A DNA stretch of 36,924 nt from Eubacteriales bacterium. Lineage in GTDB: Bacteria; Bacillota; Clostridia; Lachnospirales; Lachnospiraceae. Below the pieces are notes generated by a model that saw only the letters and a program-made list of their open reading frames with translations, searched no databases and was not told the origin of the DNA. Within the stretch, counting starts at the first letter, position 1. Every line of letters begins with the position of its first letter. A program made the translations under genes and the position numbers. The stretch covers positions 1 to 36,924 of the forward strand of contig JAUNPK010000024.1 of NCBI GenBank assembly GCA_030536855.1, given 5' to 3'. Shown here one piece after another: positions 16,818-24,634 of this stretch.

Positions 16818-17909
16818 CTAGAATGTGTCCTTGCTCTCCATATATTTCATATATTTAACTACCATTAACGCAATCTTAAATGTAATTGCATCATCAAACA
16901 CCCTCAAATCAAGCCCTGTACTTTTCTGAAGCTTATCAAGTCTATAAACAAGAGTATTTCTGTGAATATAAAGTTGTCTTGATGTTTCAGAAACATTAAG
17001 GCTGTTGTCAAAGAACTTGTTTATTGTTGAGAGTGTCTCTTCGTCAAAATCATCAAGTGATTTTCCATCAAATATCTCTTTAATAAACATCTGGCAAAGA
17101 TTCAACGGAAGCTGATATATAAGTCTTCCTATTCCTAATCTATTATATGCCACAACATTTTTGTCGCTATAGAATATCTTTCCTACATCAAGGGCCATAT
17201 TAGCTTCTTTATAAGACCTGGAAACTTCTCTGATATCATTAACTATTGTACCATAAGCAATATGTGCTGCACTCATAGCCTCAGTATTAAGCATATCAAT
17301 AATTACCTGGGCAGTCTTATCAAGATCTTCGTAGGTCTCATTACTTTTAACTTCTCTTACAAGAATAATACTCTTTTCATCAACAGCTGTGATAAAATCT
17401 CTTGTCCTTGAAGCAAAAAGCGTCCTAACTGTTTCCAGTGCATTAGTATCCTTTTCATGCTTTGTTTCTATTATGTAGACAACACGCTTAACATCCGTAT
17501 CAATATGTAATTTCTCAGCTCTTGTATACATATCCACTCTAAGAAGATTATCAAGGAGCAGATTCTTTATAAAATTATCCTTATCAAATCTCTCTTTATA
17601 CGCTACAAGCAGATTCTGTATCTGAAAAGCTGCAAGTTTTCCCAGCATATAAACATCATCGCTGGTTCCTTTTGCAAGAATAATATATTCTAAATTACCC
17701 TCATCCATTACCTTAAAAAACTGATATCCATTGACAGCCTGACTCTCTGCCGGGGAATCAATAAATACAAGGGCATCTGCTATGCACCCTGTTGTATCTT
17801 CAAATGTCTTAGCAACCATCTTACCTTCTGCATCTATTACACACAAATCAACTCGTGAGATAGCTTTCAATCCATCAACAGTTGTCTGTAGAATCTGGTT
17901 TGAAATCAT
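16818..17909 (-). CDS. PucR/CdaR-type transcriptional regulator
   Basis: About 363 residues. The C-terminal 60 residues form the PucR-type HTH (HTH_30): NKFFDNSLNVSETSRQLYIH followed by RNTLVYRLDKLQ, typical of CdaR and PucR regulators. The central part (about 130-280) looks like the GGDEF-like region of this family, and the N-terminal 110 residues may be a sensor domain. I chose ATG 17907-17909 because GGAG lies 11 bases upstream; a GTG three codons earlier is too close. It sits between the ABC ATPase gene and ftsE, 66 bp from ftsE. The adjacent MsmK-like ATPase and the family's link to sugar acids make a carbohydrate role possible, but the target is unknown. Confidence 0.85.
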   Translation of the reverse strand: MISNQILQTTVDGLKAISRVDLCVIDAEGKMVAKTFEDTTGCIADALVFIDSPAESQAVNGYQFFKVMDEGNLEYIILAKGTSDDVYMLGKLAAFQIQNLLVAYKERFDKDNFIKNLLLDNLLRVDMYTRAEKLHIDTDVKRVVYIIETKHEKDTNALETVRTLFASRTRDFITAVDEKSIILVREVKSNETYEDLDKTAQVIIDMLNTEAMSAAHIAYGTIVNDIREVSRSYKEANMALDVGKIFYSDKNVVAYNRLGIGRLIYQLPLNLCQMFIKEIFDGKSLDDFDEETLSTINKFFDNSLNVSETSRQLYIHRNTLVYRLDKLQKSTGLDLRVFDDAITFKIALMVVKYMKYMESKDTF

Positions 17910-17969
17910 ATAAATCACTTCTCCATTTCTGATAAAACATTATTCCTAACTATTGTAAAGCAAAATTTC

Positions 17970-18012
17970 AAAAAAAAAAAGAGGAAATGTATAATTTCTA
18001 TACATTTCCTCT
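17970..18012 (-). terminator. Strong terminator after the ABC ATPase gene
   Basis: AGAGGAAATGTATA (17980-17993) pairs perfectly with TATACATTTCCTCT (17999-18012) over a 5-base loop. On the minus strand the hairpin is followed by about ten T residues. Confidence 0.95.
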
Positions 18013-18045
18013 AAAATTCATACTTTGTTCATTATTTAGTAAGAA

Positions 18046-19161
18046 TTAGTGAGTAATAACGTTCTCTGTTTCCTTATCAAATACATGAAGTCTTGCAACA
18101 TCCATAGCAAACTCAACTTCATCACCTGGACGAGCTGTTGTTCTAGGATTAACCTTAGCTGTGCATGTTAATTCACCGATTTCATAGTGAAGGTTAACTT
18201 CAGCACCAAGCAACTCATATACCTTGATTGTAGCCTTGAACTTAGTATCAGGATTAGCAGCAATGAATGCTTCATCATCCTTAACATCCTCAGGACGGAT
18301 ACCAACTACAACTGTCTTTCCTTCATAACCACCTTCGAAGAGCTTAGCACTCTTGTCAGCAGGAAGTGTGATTGAAACTGAATCACTCATCTTAAGAACT
18401 GCCTGTGAACCACTCTTTGATACTTCTGCATCAATAAGGTTCATCTGAGGAGATCCGATGAATCCAGCAACGAAAATGTTGTTAGGTGTATTGTAAAGAT
18501 TCTGAGGTGTATCTACCTGCTGAATAATACCATCCTTAAGAACTACGATTCTTGTACCAAGTGTCATAGCCTCTGTCTGGTCATGTGTTACGTAAATAAT
18601 AGTTGTCTGTAATCTCTGGTGAAGCTTTGAAATCTCAACACGCATCTGAACTCTTAACTTAGCATCAAGATTTGAAAGAGGCTCATCCATAAGGAATACC
18701 TTAGGGCTACGAACGATTGCACGTCCCATAGCAACTCTCTGTCTCTGACCACCTGAAAGAGCCTTTGGCTTACGATCAAGTAAGTGCTCGATATCAAGAA
18801 TCTTAGCAGCTTCATGTACAGCCTTCTCAATTTCAGCCTTAGGTACTTTTCTTAACTTAAGACCGAAAGCCATGTTGTCATATACTGACATATGTGGATA
18901 CAAAGCGTAGTTCTGGAATACCATCGCAATATCTCTATCCTTAGGTTCTACATCGTTAACAAGCTTGTCTCCGATCCATAACTCACCTGAGCTGATTTCC
19001 TCAAGTCCGGCAATCATACGAAGTGTTGTAGACTTACCGCAACCAGAAGGTCCTACGAAAATAATAAATTCCTGATCCTCAATTTCAAGATTGAAATCCT
19101 TAACAGCTACAAATCCGTTAGGATATACTTTGCAAACATTTTTAAGTGATAAACTTGCCAT
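18046..19161 (-). CDS. ugpC: Carbohydrate ABC transporter ATPase (UgpC/MsmK/MalK type)
   Basis: A 371-residue ABC ATPase. Walker A is GPSGCGKSTTLRMIAG, the signature LSGGQRQRVAMGRAI, Walker B VFLMDEPLSNLDAKLR and the switch His is in YVTHDQTEA. A C-terminal MalK-like TOBE/OB regulatory region follows (about 240-371, with GIRPEDV). No permease or binding-protein gene lies nearby, and strong signals bound it on both sides, so it is a stand-alone ATPase. In Firmicutes such orphans (MsmK, MsmX) energise several sugar importers. It is the likely shared motor for multiple carbohydrate ABC systems; the gene symbol is a family-level label. Confidence 0.9.
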   Translation of the reverse strand: MASLSLKNVCKVYPNGFVAVKDFNLEIEDQEFIIFVGPSGCGKSTTLRMIAGLEEISSGELWIGDKLVNDVEPKDRDIAMVFQNYALYPHMSVYDNMAFGLKLRKVPKAEIEKAVHEAAKILDIEHLLDRKPKALSGGQRQRVAMGRAIVRSPKVFLMDEPLSNLDAKLRVQMRVEISKLHQRLQTTIIYVTHDQTEAMTLGTRIVVLKDGIIQQVDTPQNLYNTPNNIFVAGFIGSPQMNLIDAEVSKSGSQAVLKMSDSVSITLPADKSAKLFEGGYEGKTVVVGIRPEDVKDDEAFIAANPDTKFKATIKVYELLGAEVNLHYEIGELTCTAKVNPRTTARPGDEVEFAMDVARLHVFDKETENVITH

Positions 19162-19192
19162 TATAAATTATCCTCCATCTTTATGTCTCTGG

Positions 19193-19241
19193 GCGCAATG
19201 CGCTCTTGAATGATTGTATTTTACACTAATTGACCATCAAT
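19193..19241 (-). promoter_or_regulatory. Palindromes in the ABC ATPase upstream region
   Basis: Two perfect dyads lie between the ATPase start and its presumed promoter: GCGCAATGCGC (19193-19203) and ATTGACCATCAAT (19229-19241). A TAAAAT-like -10 lies between them on the minus strand (about 19218-19223). They are candidate operator sites; no regulator is identified. The rest of 19162-19435 holds only the divergent yjfB promoter. Confidence 0.3.
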
Positions 19242-19358
19242 GGCTATATCTTTATTTGCCAAATATCACTTGTTATTTTTCAACACTTTCGACAAGGGAA
19301 GGTCCAAAATGTATATTTTGCACAAATTTTAGGTGTTCTTTCTCACTAAGATTACCAA

Positions 19359-19387
19359 TTGCTATATATTTTTTATAGCTATATAAT
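19359..19387 (+). promoter_or_regulatory. Predicted promoter of the yjfB-like gene
   Basis: TTGCTA (19359-19364) and TATAAT (19382-19387) are separated by 17 bp. A second TATAAT at 19411-19416 lies closer to the gene. A sigma-28 match here is only partial (GCGGACAA at 19402-19409), so sigma-A is the safer reading. Confidence 0.45.
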
Positions 19388-19435
19388 GATGATGGAATAA
19401 AGCGGACAAGTATAATGTATAGTTAGGAGGATGCT

Positions 19436-19621
19436 ATGGATATTATGGGAATCGGAAGTATGTCTATGGGCATTAGCGCGTCCAAGGTATCTAATGACGT
19501 AGAAGTACTTATGTTAAAGAAAAGTTTAGATACTTACGAAACAATGGGAGACAATATGACTAAGATGATGGAATCATCTGTAACCCCTAATCTTGGTCAG
19601 AACATTGATGTATCTTTATAA
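19436..19621 (+). CDS. yjfB: YjfB-like putative motility protein
   Basis: A 61-residue protein of the small YjfB/putative motility protein type. It has an N-terminal MDIMGIGSMSMGISASKVSN, a central helix (EVLMLKKSLDTYETMGDNMT), and a C-terminus with the Pro/Asn/Gly-rich end typical of this family (SVTPNLGQNIDVSL). AGGAGG at 19425-19430 lies 5 bases before the ATG. It stands alone, divergent from the ABC ATPase and closed by a terminator. In Bacillus and Clostridia this family is associated with flagellar regulation, but its biochemical role is not known. Confidence 0.75.
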   Translation: MDIMGIGSMSMGISASKVSNDVEVLMLKKSLDTYETMGDNMTKMMESSVTPNLGQNIDVSL

Positions 19622-19658
19622 TTCACAACAATTTTTTATTCATAACAATTTATACAAA

Positions 19659-19705
19659 AAGGACACTCAGCCAATATTCAGTACGAATATAAACTGAGTG
19701 TCCTT
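19659..19705. terminator. Bidirectional terminator between yjfB and the CPBP gene
   Basis: AAGGACACTCAG (19659-19670) pairs perfectly with CTGAGTGTCCTT (19694-19705), and ATATTC/GAATAT pair inside the loop. Leftward it is followed by TTTTTG, rightward by AATTTCTTA. It separates two convergent genes. Confidence 0.85.
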
Positions 19706-19751
19706 AATTTCTTATGTTATTTCATTTTATCCTAATTTACTTCATCAGAAT

Positions 19752-20711
19752 TTATATAATCTCGATTACTATCATATATACCGCACACATTATAAATGTA
19801 AGAGCGGCCGGCAATGTCACAAAATGCACCCCATTGCCTTTAGGGTTTCTGTATTTTAATGCTGCTCTTATATATTCAAGCCTTCCACTTCTCTTTGCCA
19901 TTGATTTGATACTTATAAACACAAGGGCCATAAATCCAAATGCCATAACAGCCAGTGAAAACATCTGAACAATAGTTGTAATAACCATTGTCTCCGTGCT
20001 CATTTCCATGCTTGATGATATTTCCTGTGCTTCATATATCTTATCCAAAAGTCCTGTCAGTTCTAACAATTTCAGCATTCCAATAGAATAAGTGTTTACA
20101 GCAAAATGAGCCAGCACAGACGACCATATAGATCCTGTGGCTTCTACCATTACAGCAAACAAAATACCAATTGTAAATGCATACACAAACTGATTTATAT
20201 TAAGATGAATACATCCAAATACCAGTCCGCTCATAACCGCCCCGCCAAGGAGTCCGGCTCTCTTATATGTTCCGAAGAACACCCCTCGAAACACTGTTTC
20301 CTCTACCAACGGCGGTATAACTGCCATCAATATAACCTGAACAAGGAATGGATAACTCATAAGTCCCTGAGATGACTCCTGAAGATGATTAGTAGAGAAC
20401 AACATACTGAGGTTGCTCAAAAACAGCACCATAGGAATCATCAGATATCCCGTAAGAATAGACTGAAGTGCATTTTTCAAACCTATTTTCTTAAAAGGAA
20501 TATCTCTGACAGGATTCATTTTCACAATAGCCATATATATTAGAGAAATAATAAGAAGTATCAATTCTCCCAACACATATGTAATCCACAAAGGTATACT
20601 CTTTCCTGTTGAAGCTTCATATATTCCCATAACAAACCCTGCAGCTATGGACAATGCAATGTATCCAATAATCAGAACCGGAAAAAATGTGTTTATCTTC
20701 TTTATTTCCAT
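19752..20711 (-). CDS. CPBP-family intramembrane metalloprotease
   Basis: A 319-residue polytopic membrane protein with about eight hydrophobic helices. The CAAX-protease/bacteriocin-processing (ABI, PF02517) motifs are complete: EETVFRG (Glu137, Glu138, Arg142), FGCIH (His169) and HFAVN (His202). In bacteria these enzymes handle peptide export, bacteriocin immunity or membrane signalling; the substrate is not inferable. Its ATG overlaps the end of ridA by 10 bp, so the two are translationally coupled. Confidence 0.9.
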   Translation of the reverse strand: MEIKKINTFFPVLIIGYIALSIAAGFVMGIYEASTGKSIPLWITYVLGELILLIISLIYMAIVKMNPVRDIPFKKIGLKNALQSILTGYLMIPMVLFLSNLSMLFSTNHLQESSQGLMSYPFLVQVILMAVIPPLVEETVFRGVFFGTYKRAGLLGGAVMSGLVFGCIHLNINQFVYAFTIGILFAVMVEATGSIWSSVLAHFAVNTYSIGMLKLLELTGLLDKIYEAQEISSSMEMSTETMVITTIVQMFSLAVMAFGFMALVFISIKSMAKRSGRLEYIRAALKYRNPKGNGVHFVTLPAALTFIMCAVYMIVIEII

Positions 20712-21079
20712 GCGATTGCTTCCACTTCAAGCAATACATCTTTAGGTAATCTTGCAACTTCAACGCAAGAACGGGCAGGGAATGGTTCCTTAAAATATTT
20801 CTTATATATTTCATTGATTTTACCAAAATCATTCATTTCCTTAATGAACACAGTGGTCTTAACAATATTCTCTACCTTTGAACCTGAAGCCTCAACAAGA
20901 TTACAAAGATTCTGGAATGCCTGCTCTGCCTGAGCCTCAACACCACCCTCTGCAATTTCACCTGTAGATGGAATTACAGGAATAACACCTGATGTATATA
21001 CCATGTTATTAATCTCAATTGCCTGCGAGTATGGTCCTATTGCACTTGGTGCCTTATCTGTACTAATTACTTTCTGCAT
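20702..21079 (-). CDS. ridA: RidA family reactive-intermediate deaminase
   Basis: A 125-residue protein that hydrolyses reactive enamine/imine intermediates made by PLP enzymes, protecting metabolism from 2-aminoacrylate. The RidA features are all there: GPYSQA with Tyr17, the TSGVIPV strand, Arg103 in ARSCVEVARLP and Glu118 in LLEVEAIA. The ATG at 21077-21079 follows GGGAGGTATTTAAA and gives the standard family length. It overlaps the CPBP protease gene downstream, an unusual partner. Confidence 0.95.
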   Translation of the reverse strand: MQKVISTDKAPSAIGPYSQAIEINNMVYTSGVIPVIPSTGEIAEGGVEAQAEQAFQNLCNLVEASGSKVENIVKTTVFIKEMNDFGKINEIYKKYFKEPFPARSCVEVARLPKDVLLEVEAIAWK

Positions 21080-21164
21080 TTTAAATACCTCCCGATTTAA
21101 TATTTCACGTCTTACCGACTGAAAATAATTGTATACCATTATAATAATCCGTTCAAGAATTTTA

Positions 21165-21989
21165 TCATTTCAAAACAATGGAATCCTGCTCTATCTGTAT
21201 TTTCCCTTCCTTAAGAAGTCTTCCTACAGCTCTCTTAAATGCATTTTTACTTATGTTAAAATGCTTTTTTATTACTTCAGGATCTGCTTTGTCATTAAAA
21301 TCAATCTTTCCGCCATTTTCTACAATTGCTTTATATATCATGGAAGAATCCTCATCCATCTGGATATAAGCCTTCTGATGAATACTTATGGTAAGCTTGC
21401 CGTCTTCCCTTACTTTGATAACTCTTCCGTAAAGAGTATCTCCGATTTTAATATCATCCTGCATTTCGTTTCTTGTGACAAAACCATAATACCTGTCATC
21501 CACTGCAACATATATGCCATGGTCCTGCTTTATTCCTATTACGGTTGCGGTAACAGCACTATCTTTAACGTAATTACTGTCAGTCTCCAAATATTTGCTG
21601 ACCTTCATTGTTGCCGCCAGACGCTGGCTTCTGTCTATATACAATGCCACAAGGTATTCTTTTCCCGGCTCAACATGAGTTGTCTGCTCTCTGTAAGGCA
21701 GAAGAATGTTCTTTTCCAATCCCCAGTCAAGAAATGCTCCTATAGAGCTGACTTCGCACACCTTAAGCTTTGCAAGCTGACCAACCTGAACCTTTGGTGT
21801 ATTTGTAGTTGCTATGAGTCTGTCAGATGAATCCTTATATACAAATACCGTAAGAGCATCCCCGATTTCCACATCCTGGGGAACCTGTTTCTTCGGAAGG
21901 AGTACCTTATCATCCTCTGTGCCAAGATAAACTCCGAAATCTGTTTTTTTTACTATATTAAGACACTGTGTTTTTCCTAATTCAATCAT
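21165..21989 (-). CDS. CvfB/YitL-like S1 RNA-binding protein
   Basis: About 274 residues with S1-like OB-folds in a row: 1-60 (VKKTDFGVYLG), 65-130 (VCEVSSIGAFLDWGLEKNILLP) and 145-210 (VIGIKQDHGIYVAVDDRYYGFV). A C-terminal winged-helix region follows (NISKNAFKRAVGRLLKEGKI). This is the CvfB architecture, a virulence and translation-related RNA-binding protein in staphylococci. I chose ATG 21987-21989 because GGAGG lies 5 bases upstream; an ATG four codons earlier overlaps the RBS. A strongly folded leader (22000-22091) abuts the RBS. Confidence 0.88.
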   Translation of the reverse strand: MIELGKTQCLNIVKKTDFGVYLGTEDDKVLLPKKQVPQDVEIGDALTVFVYKDSSDRLIATTNTPKVQVGQLAKLKVCEVSSIGAFLDWGLEKNILLPYREQTTHVEPGKEYLVALYIDRSQRLAATMKVSKYLETDSNYVKDSAVTATVIGIKQDHGIYVAVDDRYYGFVTRNEMQDDIKIGDTLYGRVIKVREDGKLTISIHQKAYIQMDEDSSMIYKAIVENGGKIDFNDKADPEVIKKHFNISKNAFKRAVGRLLKEGKIQIEQDSIVLK

Positions 21990-21999
21990 ATTAACCTCC

Positions 22000-22091
22000 A
22001 TTCCGCAGGCACTTTAGTGCCGAAGGAATCGCGAGCCAAATGTCAGATTTAGCTCTGCGATAAATAATTCCAGCGCCGTTTTTGCGTCGCT
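22000..22091 (-). promoter_or_regulatory. Structured leader abutting the CvfB-like RBS
   Basis: Three hairpins stack in about 90 bases. ATTCC 22000-22004 pairs with GGAAT 22025-22029 and, inside it, GGCACT 22008-22013 with AGTGCC 22016-22021. TCGC+GAGC 22029-22036 pairs with GCTC 22052-22055 and GCGA 22057-22060. AGCG 22072-22075 pairs with CGCT 22088-22091. GGAAT could instead pair with a second ATTCC at 22067-22071, so two folds compete. The first hairpin touches the GGAGG RBS (complement at 21995-21999). It may be translational control or a palindromic repeat unit. Confidence 0.5.
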
Positions 22092-22097
22092 ATTGAA

Positions 22098-22124
22098 CAA
22101 AAAACCCTCGCATCACGCGAGGGT
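22098..22124 (-). terminator. Terminator after tRNA-Gln
   Basis: ACCCTCGC (22104-22111) pairs perfectly with GCGAGGGT (22117-22124). On the minus strand it is followed by TTTTTT. It ends the tRNA transcript only 6 bases past the mature 3' end. Confidence 0.92.
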
Positions 22125-22130
22125 CATTAG

Positions 22131-22203
22131 CTGGGCTTGAGGGATTCGAACCCCCGAAGTGCTGGAATCAGAATCCAGTGCCTTACCACTTGGCGAAAGC
22201 CCA
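22131..22203 (-). tRNA. tRNA-Gln (anticodon CTG)
   Basis: A 73-base cloverleaf on the minus strand. The acceptor TGGGCTT pairs with AAGCCCA, with discriminator G. The D arm is GCCAAGTGGTAAGGC. The anticodon arm is CTGGA-TTCTGAT-TCCAG, giving CTG, which reads CAG. The T arm is GGGGG-TTCGAAT-CCCTC with one G-U pair. The 3' CCA is not encoded. The TGGGC start and sequence type are those of bacterial tRNA-Gln. Confidence 0.96.
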
Positions 22204-22231
22204 ATATACTGTTGCGACAGCAACAATGATG

Positions 22232-22260
22232 ATTATACAGTAAGCTTTTTTATATTGCAA
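22232..22260 (-). promoter_or_regulatory. tRNA-Gln promoter
   Basis: On the minus strand, TTGCAA (22255-22260) is followed after 17 bp by TATAAT (22232-22237). A perfect hairpin, TGTTGC-GACA-GCAACA (22210-22225), lies between promoter and mature 5' end and would form in the pre-tRNA leader. Confidence 0.75.
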
Positions 22261-22326
22261 GCACTTTTTAAAATTTTTTTCGGTCAGATTCAGAATACCG
22301 TACACAGGCATTTTTAACTATGAGAA

Positions 22327-22743
22327 TTATTGACCAGTTACAAGTCTTACAGTTCCGTCCTCATCCTTTCCAAGATTTCTGTTACCCACAAAGAACTTAT
22401 ATCTGTTAAGCATGTCTTCCTTCTGCATATCTGATATGGCTTTTGTTACATCCATATCTTCATAACGGGATGTAGCTCCCTCCAGATTAAAGTCACTGTT
22501 CTTTTTGAAATCAAATGTGAATTCTGTGGGATCAGAGTGTTTTGGCGCGGTGTTAACACTATAGGCTGCTGCCGACTCACTTTTCTTCGTTTCCTCACTC
22601 TGTGTTATTACCTCAGGAGATTCTTTCAGTCTGGCAATCCCATCATTCTGAACAGAGATATCAATTCTATTATCATTCTTATTGTAATCACTGTAATTAT
22701 TATAATAATTTGAAGAATAATTATTAAGACTGTTAATCGCCAT
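22327..22743 (-). CDS. Small protein under a sigma-28 promoter, motility-associated
   Basis: A 138-residue soluble protein of unknown function. The N-terminus is Asn/Tyr/Ser-rich (MAINSLNNYSSNYYNNYS). The middle is polar and likely disordered. The C-terminal 40 residues look folded: VTKAISDMQKEDMLNRYKFF, then VGNRNLGKDEDGTVRLV. There is no signal peptide and no TM segment. AAGGAGG lies just upstream of the ATG. A near-consensus sigma-28 promoter stands about 35 bp upstream, which places it in the flagellar/chemotaxis late regulon. A secreted or regulatory flagellar accessory protein is plausible; I do not recognise a named family. Confidence 0.75.
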   Translation of the reverse strand: MAINSLNNYSSNYYNNYSDYNKNDNRIDISVQNDGIARLKESPEVITQSEETKKSESAAAYSVNTAPKHSDPTEFTFDFKKNSDFNLEGATSRYEDMDVTKAISDMQKEDMLNRYKFFVGNRNLGKDEDGTVRLVTGQ

Positions 22744-22777
22744 ACCAAAACCTCCTTTCTTGTTAATTACAGATTAT

Positions 22778-22804
22778 TTATCGGTTTCCCACGCAAAAAC
22801 TTAA
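22778..22804 (-). promoter_or_regulatory. Sigma-28 (FliA/SigD) type promoter
   Basis: On the minus strand, TTAAGTTT (22797-22804) is followed by an 11-bp gap and ACCGATAA (22778-22785). The known consensus is TAAAGTTT-N11-GCCGATAA, so 14 of 16 positions match. It is correctly oriented for the gene ending at 22327. Confidence 0.8.
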
Positions 22805-22855
22805 CCCCAATTTACCACCTTTTTGTCAGGTTTTCAACCAATTAGTACTAATTTA

Positions 22856-23419
22856 CTATTCTTTTCCACATTCCATTATCACAGGAAAACCTTCCTTATA
22901 CTCCTTAACAATAAATGGATGCAAAATAGCATAATCAAATATGCTTTTCCCTAATCCATTTTTAACCAGTGCGATGAGCTTCTCATTCGGTTCTTTTCCT
23001 AAAGCAGGACAAGTAGGTGTATGCGCAATTACAAGCCTTTCACCTTTTTTCATAATCCTGAGAGGCCATATTTTGCAGTCAAAAGGTTTGTCTTCATCAC
23101 TTAATATGCAGCCTTTTTCCGGACTTAAATAATCACAGGAGGCTTCCTCCTGAGAATCATCTGTCTTATATTTTCCTGACAATTTCATCTGCCCATAGGT
23201 CTGTCCATTCATGACACATTTGCCCTCATGAGTATAATATTCAACATCTTCTGATTTATTCATATTAAAATCCGAAATTACACCATATTCATTATCTGAA
23301 GACAGTTTTTCACACTCATCCTCAGGAAATAACGGAGTTTCCCACAGGCTACATCTTCTAAACGAACAACAAAATCTGCATTCTGCGCAGGTTTCCTTTG
23401 AAAGAACTTCTGATAACAT
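22856..23419 (-). CDS. YkgJ-type cysteine cluster protein
   Basis: A 187-residue protein with the CxxCxxCC cluster of the YkgJ/CxxCxxCC family (CAECRFCCSF near residues 12-21). Further conserved Cys residues follow in CDYL, GCIL, FDCKIWPLR and TPTCPAL. The family probably binds zinc or an iron-sulphur cluster; its function is poorly known. It starts 2 bp after the stop of the DUF2156-type gene, so the pair is one operon. Confidence 0.85.
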   Translation of the reverse strand: MLSEVLSKETCAECRFCCSFRRCSLWETPLFPEDECEKLSSDNEYGVISDFNMNKSEDVEYYTHEGKCVMNGQTYGQMKLSGKYKTDDSQEEASCDYLSPEKGCILSDEDKPFDCKIWPLRIMKKGERLVIAHTPTCPALGKEPNEKLIALVKNGLGKSIFDYAILHPFIVKEYKEGFPVIMECGKE

Positions 23420-23421
23420 AA

Positions 23422-24318
23422 CTAAATTACCTCTTTTGCACTGTATTTTTTTAGCATCATTTTAGGGTGATAAGATTCTTTGGCTTTTCTCAAGCCTTCT
23501 ATATTGATATCCTCTTCCCTGTTAATCCAGGTAGCTGAGTTAAGCCTCTTTGCAAACATCTGATTTATTGCAGCAAATCCACCATTAGAAGCATATTCAC
23601 CAATGGATTTTTCAAAATGTATATCCCATACATCATCGTTAATCTTTGAGGCAATTGTCATGCTTACAGGAACATGGTTAACATAAATAATTCCACCACT
23701 AAGTTTCAACTCCTCAAAATTATCAAGTGCATCCTTTATTGCTGCAAACTCTATAAGCGCTGAGTCGTCCTCGCTCTGGAGATGGTCGTAATACCATGCA
23801 TCTTCCACCACTCTGGCATCTTCTATGTTATTATCACCGATTTCATAAAATTCCATATCCGGATAACTTCTAATAAACTTGGAAATATGATTCTTTTTCT
23901 TGTGATATGCTTTCCCACTAAGATTTGCAAGATCCTGCTGCAAATAAACATAATCCCGGTCCCCATCATCACTATCAAACTTCATACTGCTTCCGTATAT
24001 CTCACTTAGAATTTTTTTCTGTTCCTCAGTTACAAAACAATATTCCAACGGTATTTTTCTATCTGCAGCGTCGTTCTCTATAGCTTTAATTGCTTTATAT
24101 ACATCCCCGGTTCCTAATGGAAAGGTGTATCCTCTCCTGCTTCCATGTCCCTGGTAGTACCTTATCAAGAAATCTTTGTATCTTGCCACCTTTATATTGT
24201 ACTTGTTTCTAAGTAGATATATATTGGCAAATGCTCCGTCACTTCCCATATATCCCGATTTTCCAACAAGTTCTCTTATCCATTCTCCGTCACTTAACTG
24301 CGGTGTAAACCACTCCAT
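23422..24318 (-). CDS. DUF2156/phosphatidylglycerol lysyltransferase C-terminal domain-like protein
   Basis: About 298 residues forming a double GNAT-like fold of the DUF2156 (LPG synthase C-terminal) type. Diagnostic stretches are YKDFLIRYYQGHG, AYHKKKNHISKF in the middle, IYVNHVPVSMTIASK, DIHFEKSIGEY and the end WINREEDINIEGLRKAKESY. It lacks the MprF membrane flippase domain. It may transfer an acyl or aminoacyl group to a lipid or small molecule. I chose ATG 24316-24318 because AGAGG lies 8 bases upstream; a TTG seven codons earlier is less likely. It is coupled to the YkgJ gene downstream. Confidence 0.85.
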   Translation of the reverse strand: MEWFTPQLSDGEWIRELVGKSGYMGSDGAFANIYLLRNKYNIKVARYKDFLIRYYQGHGSRRGYTFPLGTGDVYKAIKAIENDAADRKIPLEYCFVTEEQKKILSEIYGSSMKFDSDDGDRDYVYLQQDLANLSGKAYHKKKNHISKFIRSYPDMEFYEIGDNNIEDARVVEDAWYYDHLQSEDDSALIEFAAIKDALDNFEELKLSGGIIYVNHVPVSMTIASKINDDVWDIHFEKSIGEYASNGGFAAINQMFAKRLNSATWINREEDINIEGLRKAKESYHPKMMLKKYSAKEVI

Positions 24319-24483
24319 AAGACCAACCTCTGTTTTCAATAAATCAAAAATTTCCTATCATTCTAGCACACCATTTTTTCTAAAACAATAACAGCGCCTC
24401 TCATCTTTATTAAATCTTTGTAAATTAATACAAATACTGTTGACTACTCTAAAATGATTATTTTAAAATACAGTAAATGCTTT

Positions 24484-24604
24484 ATGGCAGAATTAGGCGT
24501 TTGTGAAACACCTTTTCGGTGCTGAACAGTTGTGCAATTATACTATGTTGCACAACGTACAGTATTAAATCACAGAGTTTCGCAAATGCCTAATGGCAGA
24601 ATTA
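24484..24604. mobile_element. Small MITE-like insertion with flanking direct repeats
   Basis: ATGGCAGAATTA occurs on both sides (24484-24495 and 24593-24604). Between them is a 95-bp unit whose ends are imperfect inverted repeats: TTAGGCGTTTGTGAAAC (24493-24509) and GTTTCGCAAATGCCTAA (24577-24593), 15 of 17 pairing. The interior holds CACC-TTTTC-GGTG and a perfect 9-bp stem GTTGTGCAA/TTGCACAAC. This is the structure of a tiny non-autonomous element with a target duplication. It lies directly before a membrane-protein gene. Confidence 0.6.
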
Positions 24605-24634
24605 TTGAAAGGAGATGTCCTTAAGACAATCATT

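Noticed and set aside
19382-19416. Sigma-28 promoter for the yjfB-like gene
   Set aside because: GCGGACAA at 19402-19409 matches only six of eight -10 positions and there is no acceptable -35; a sigma-A promoter fits better.
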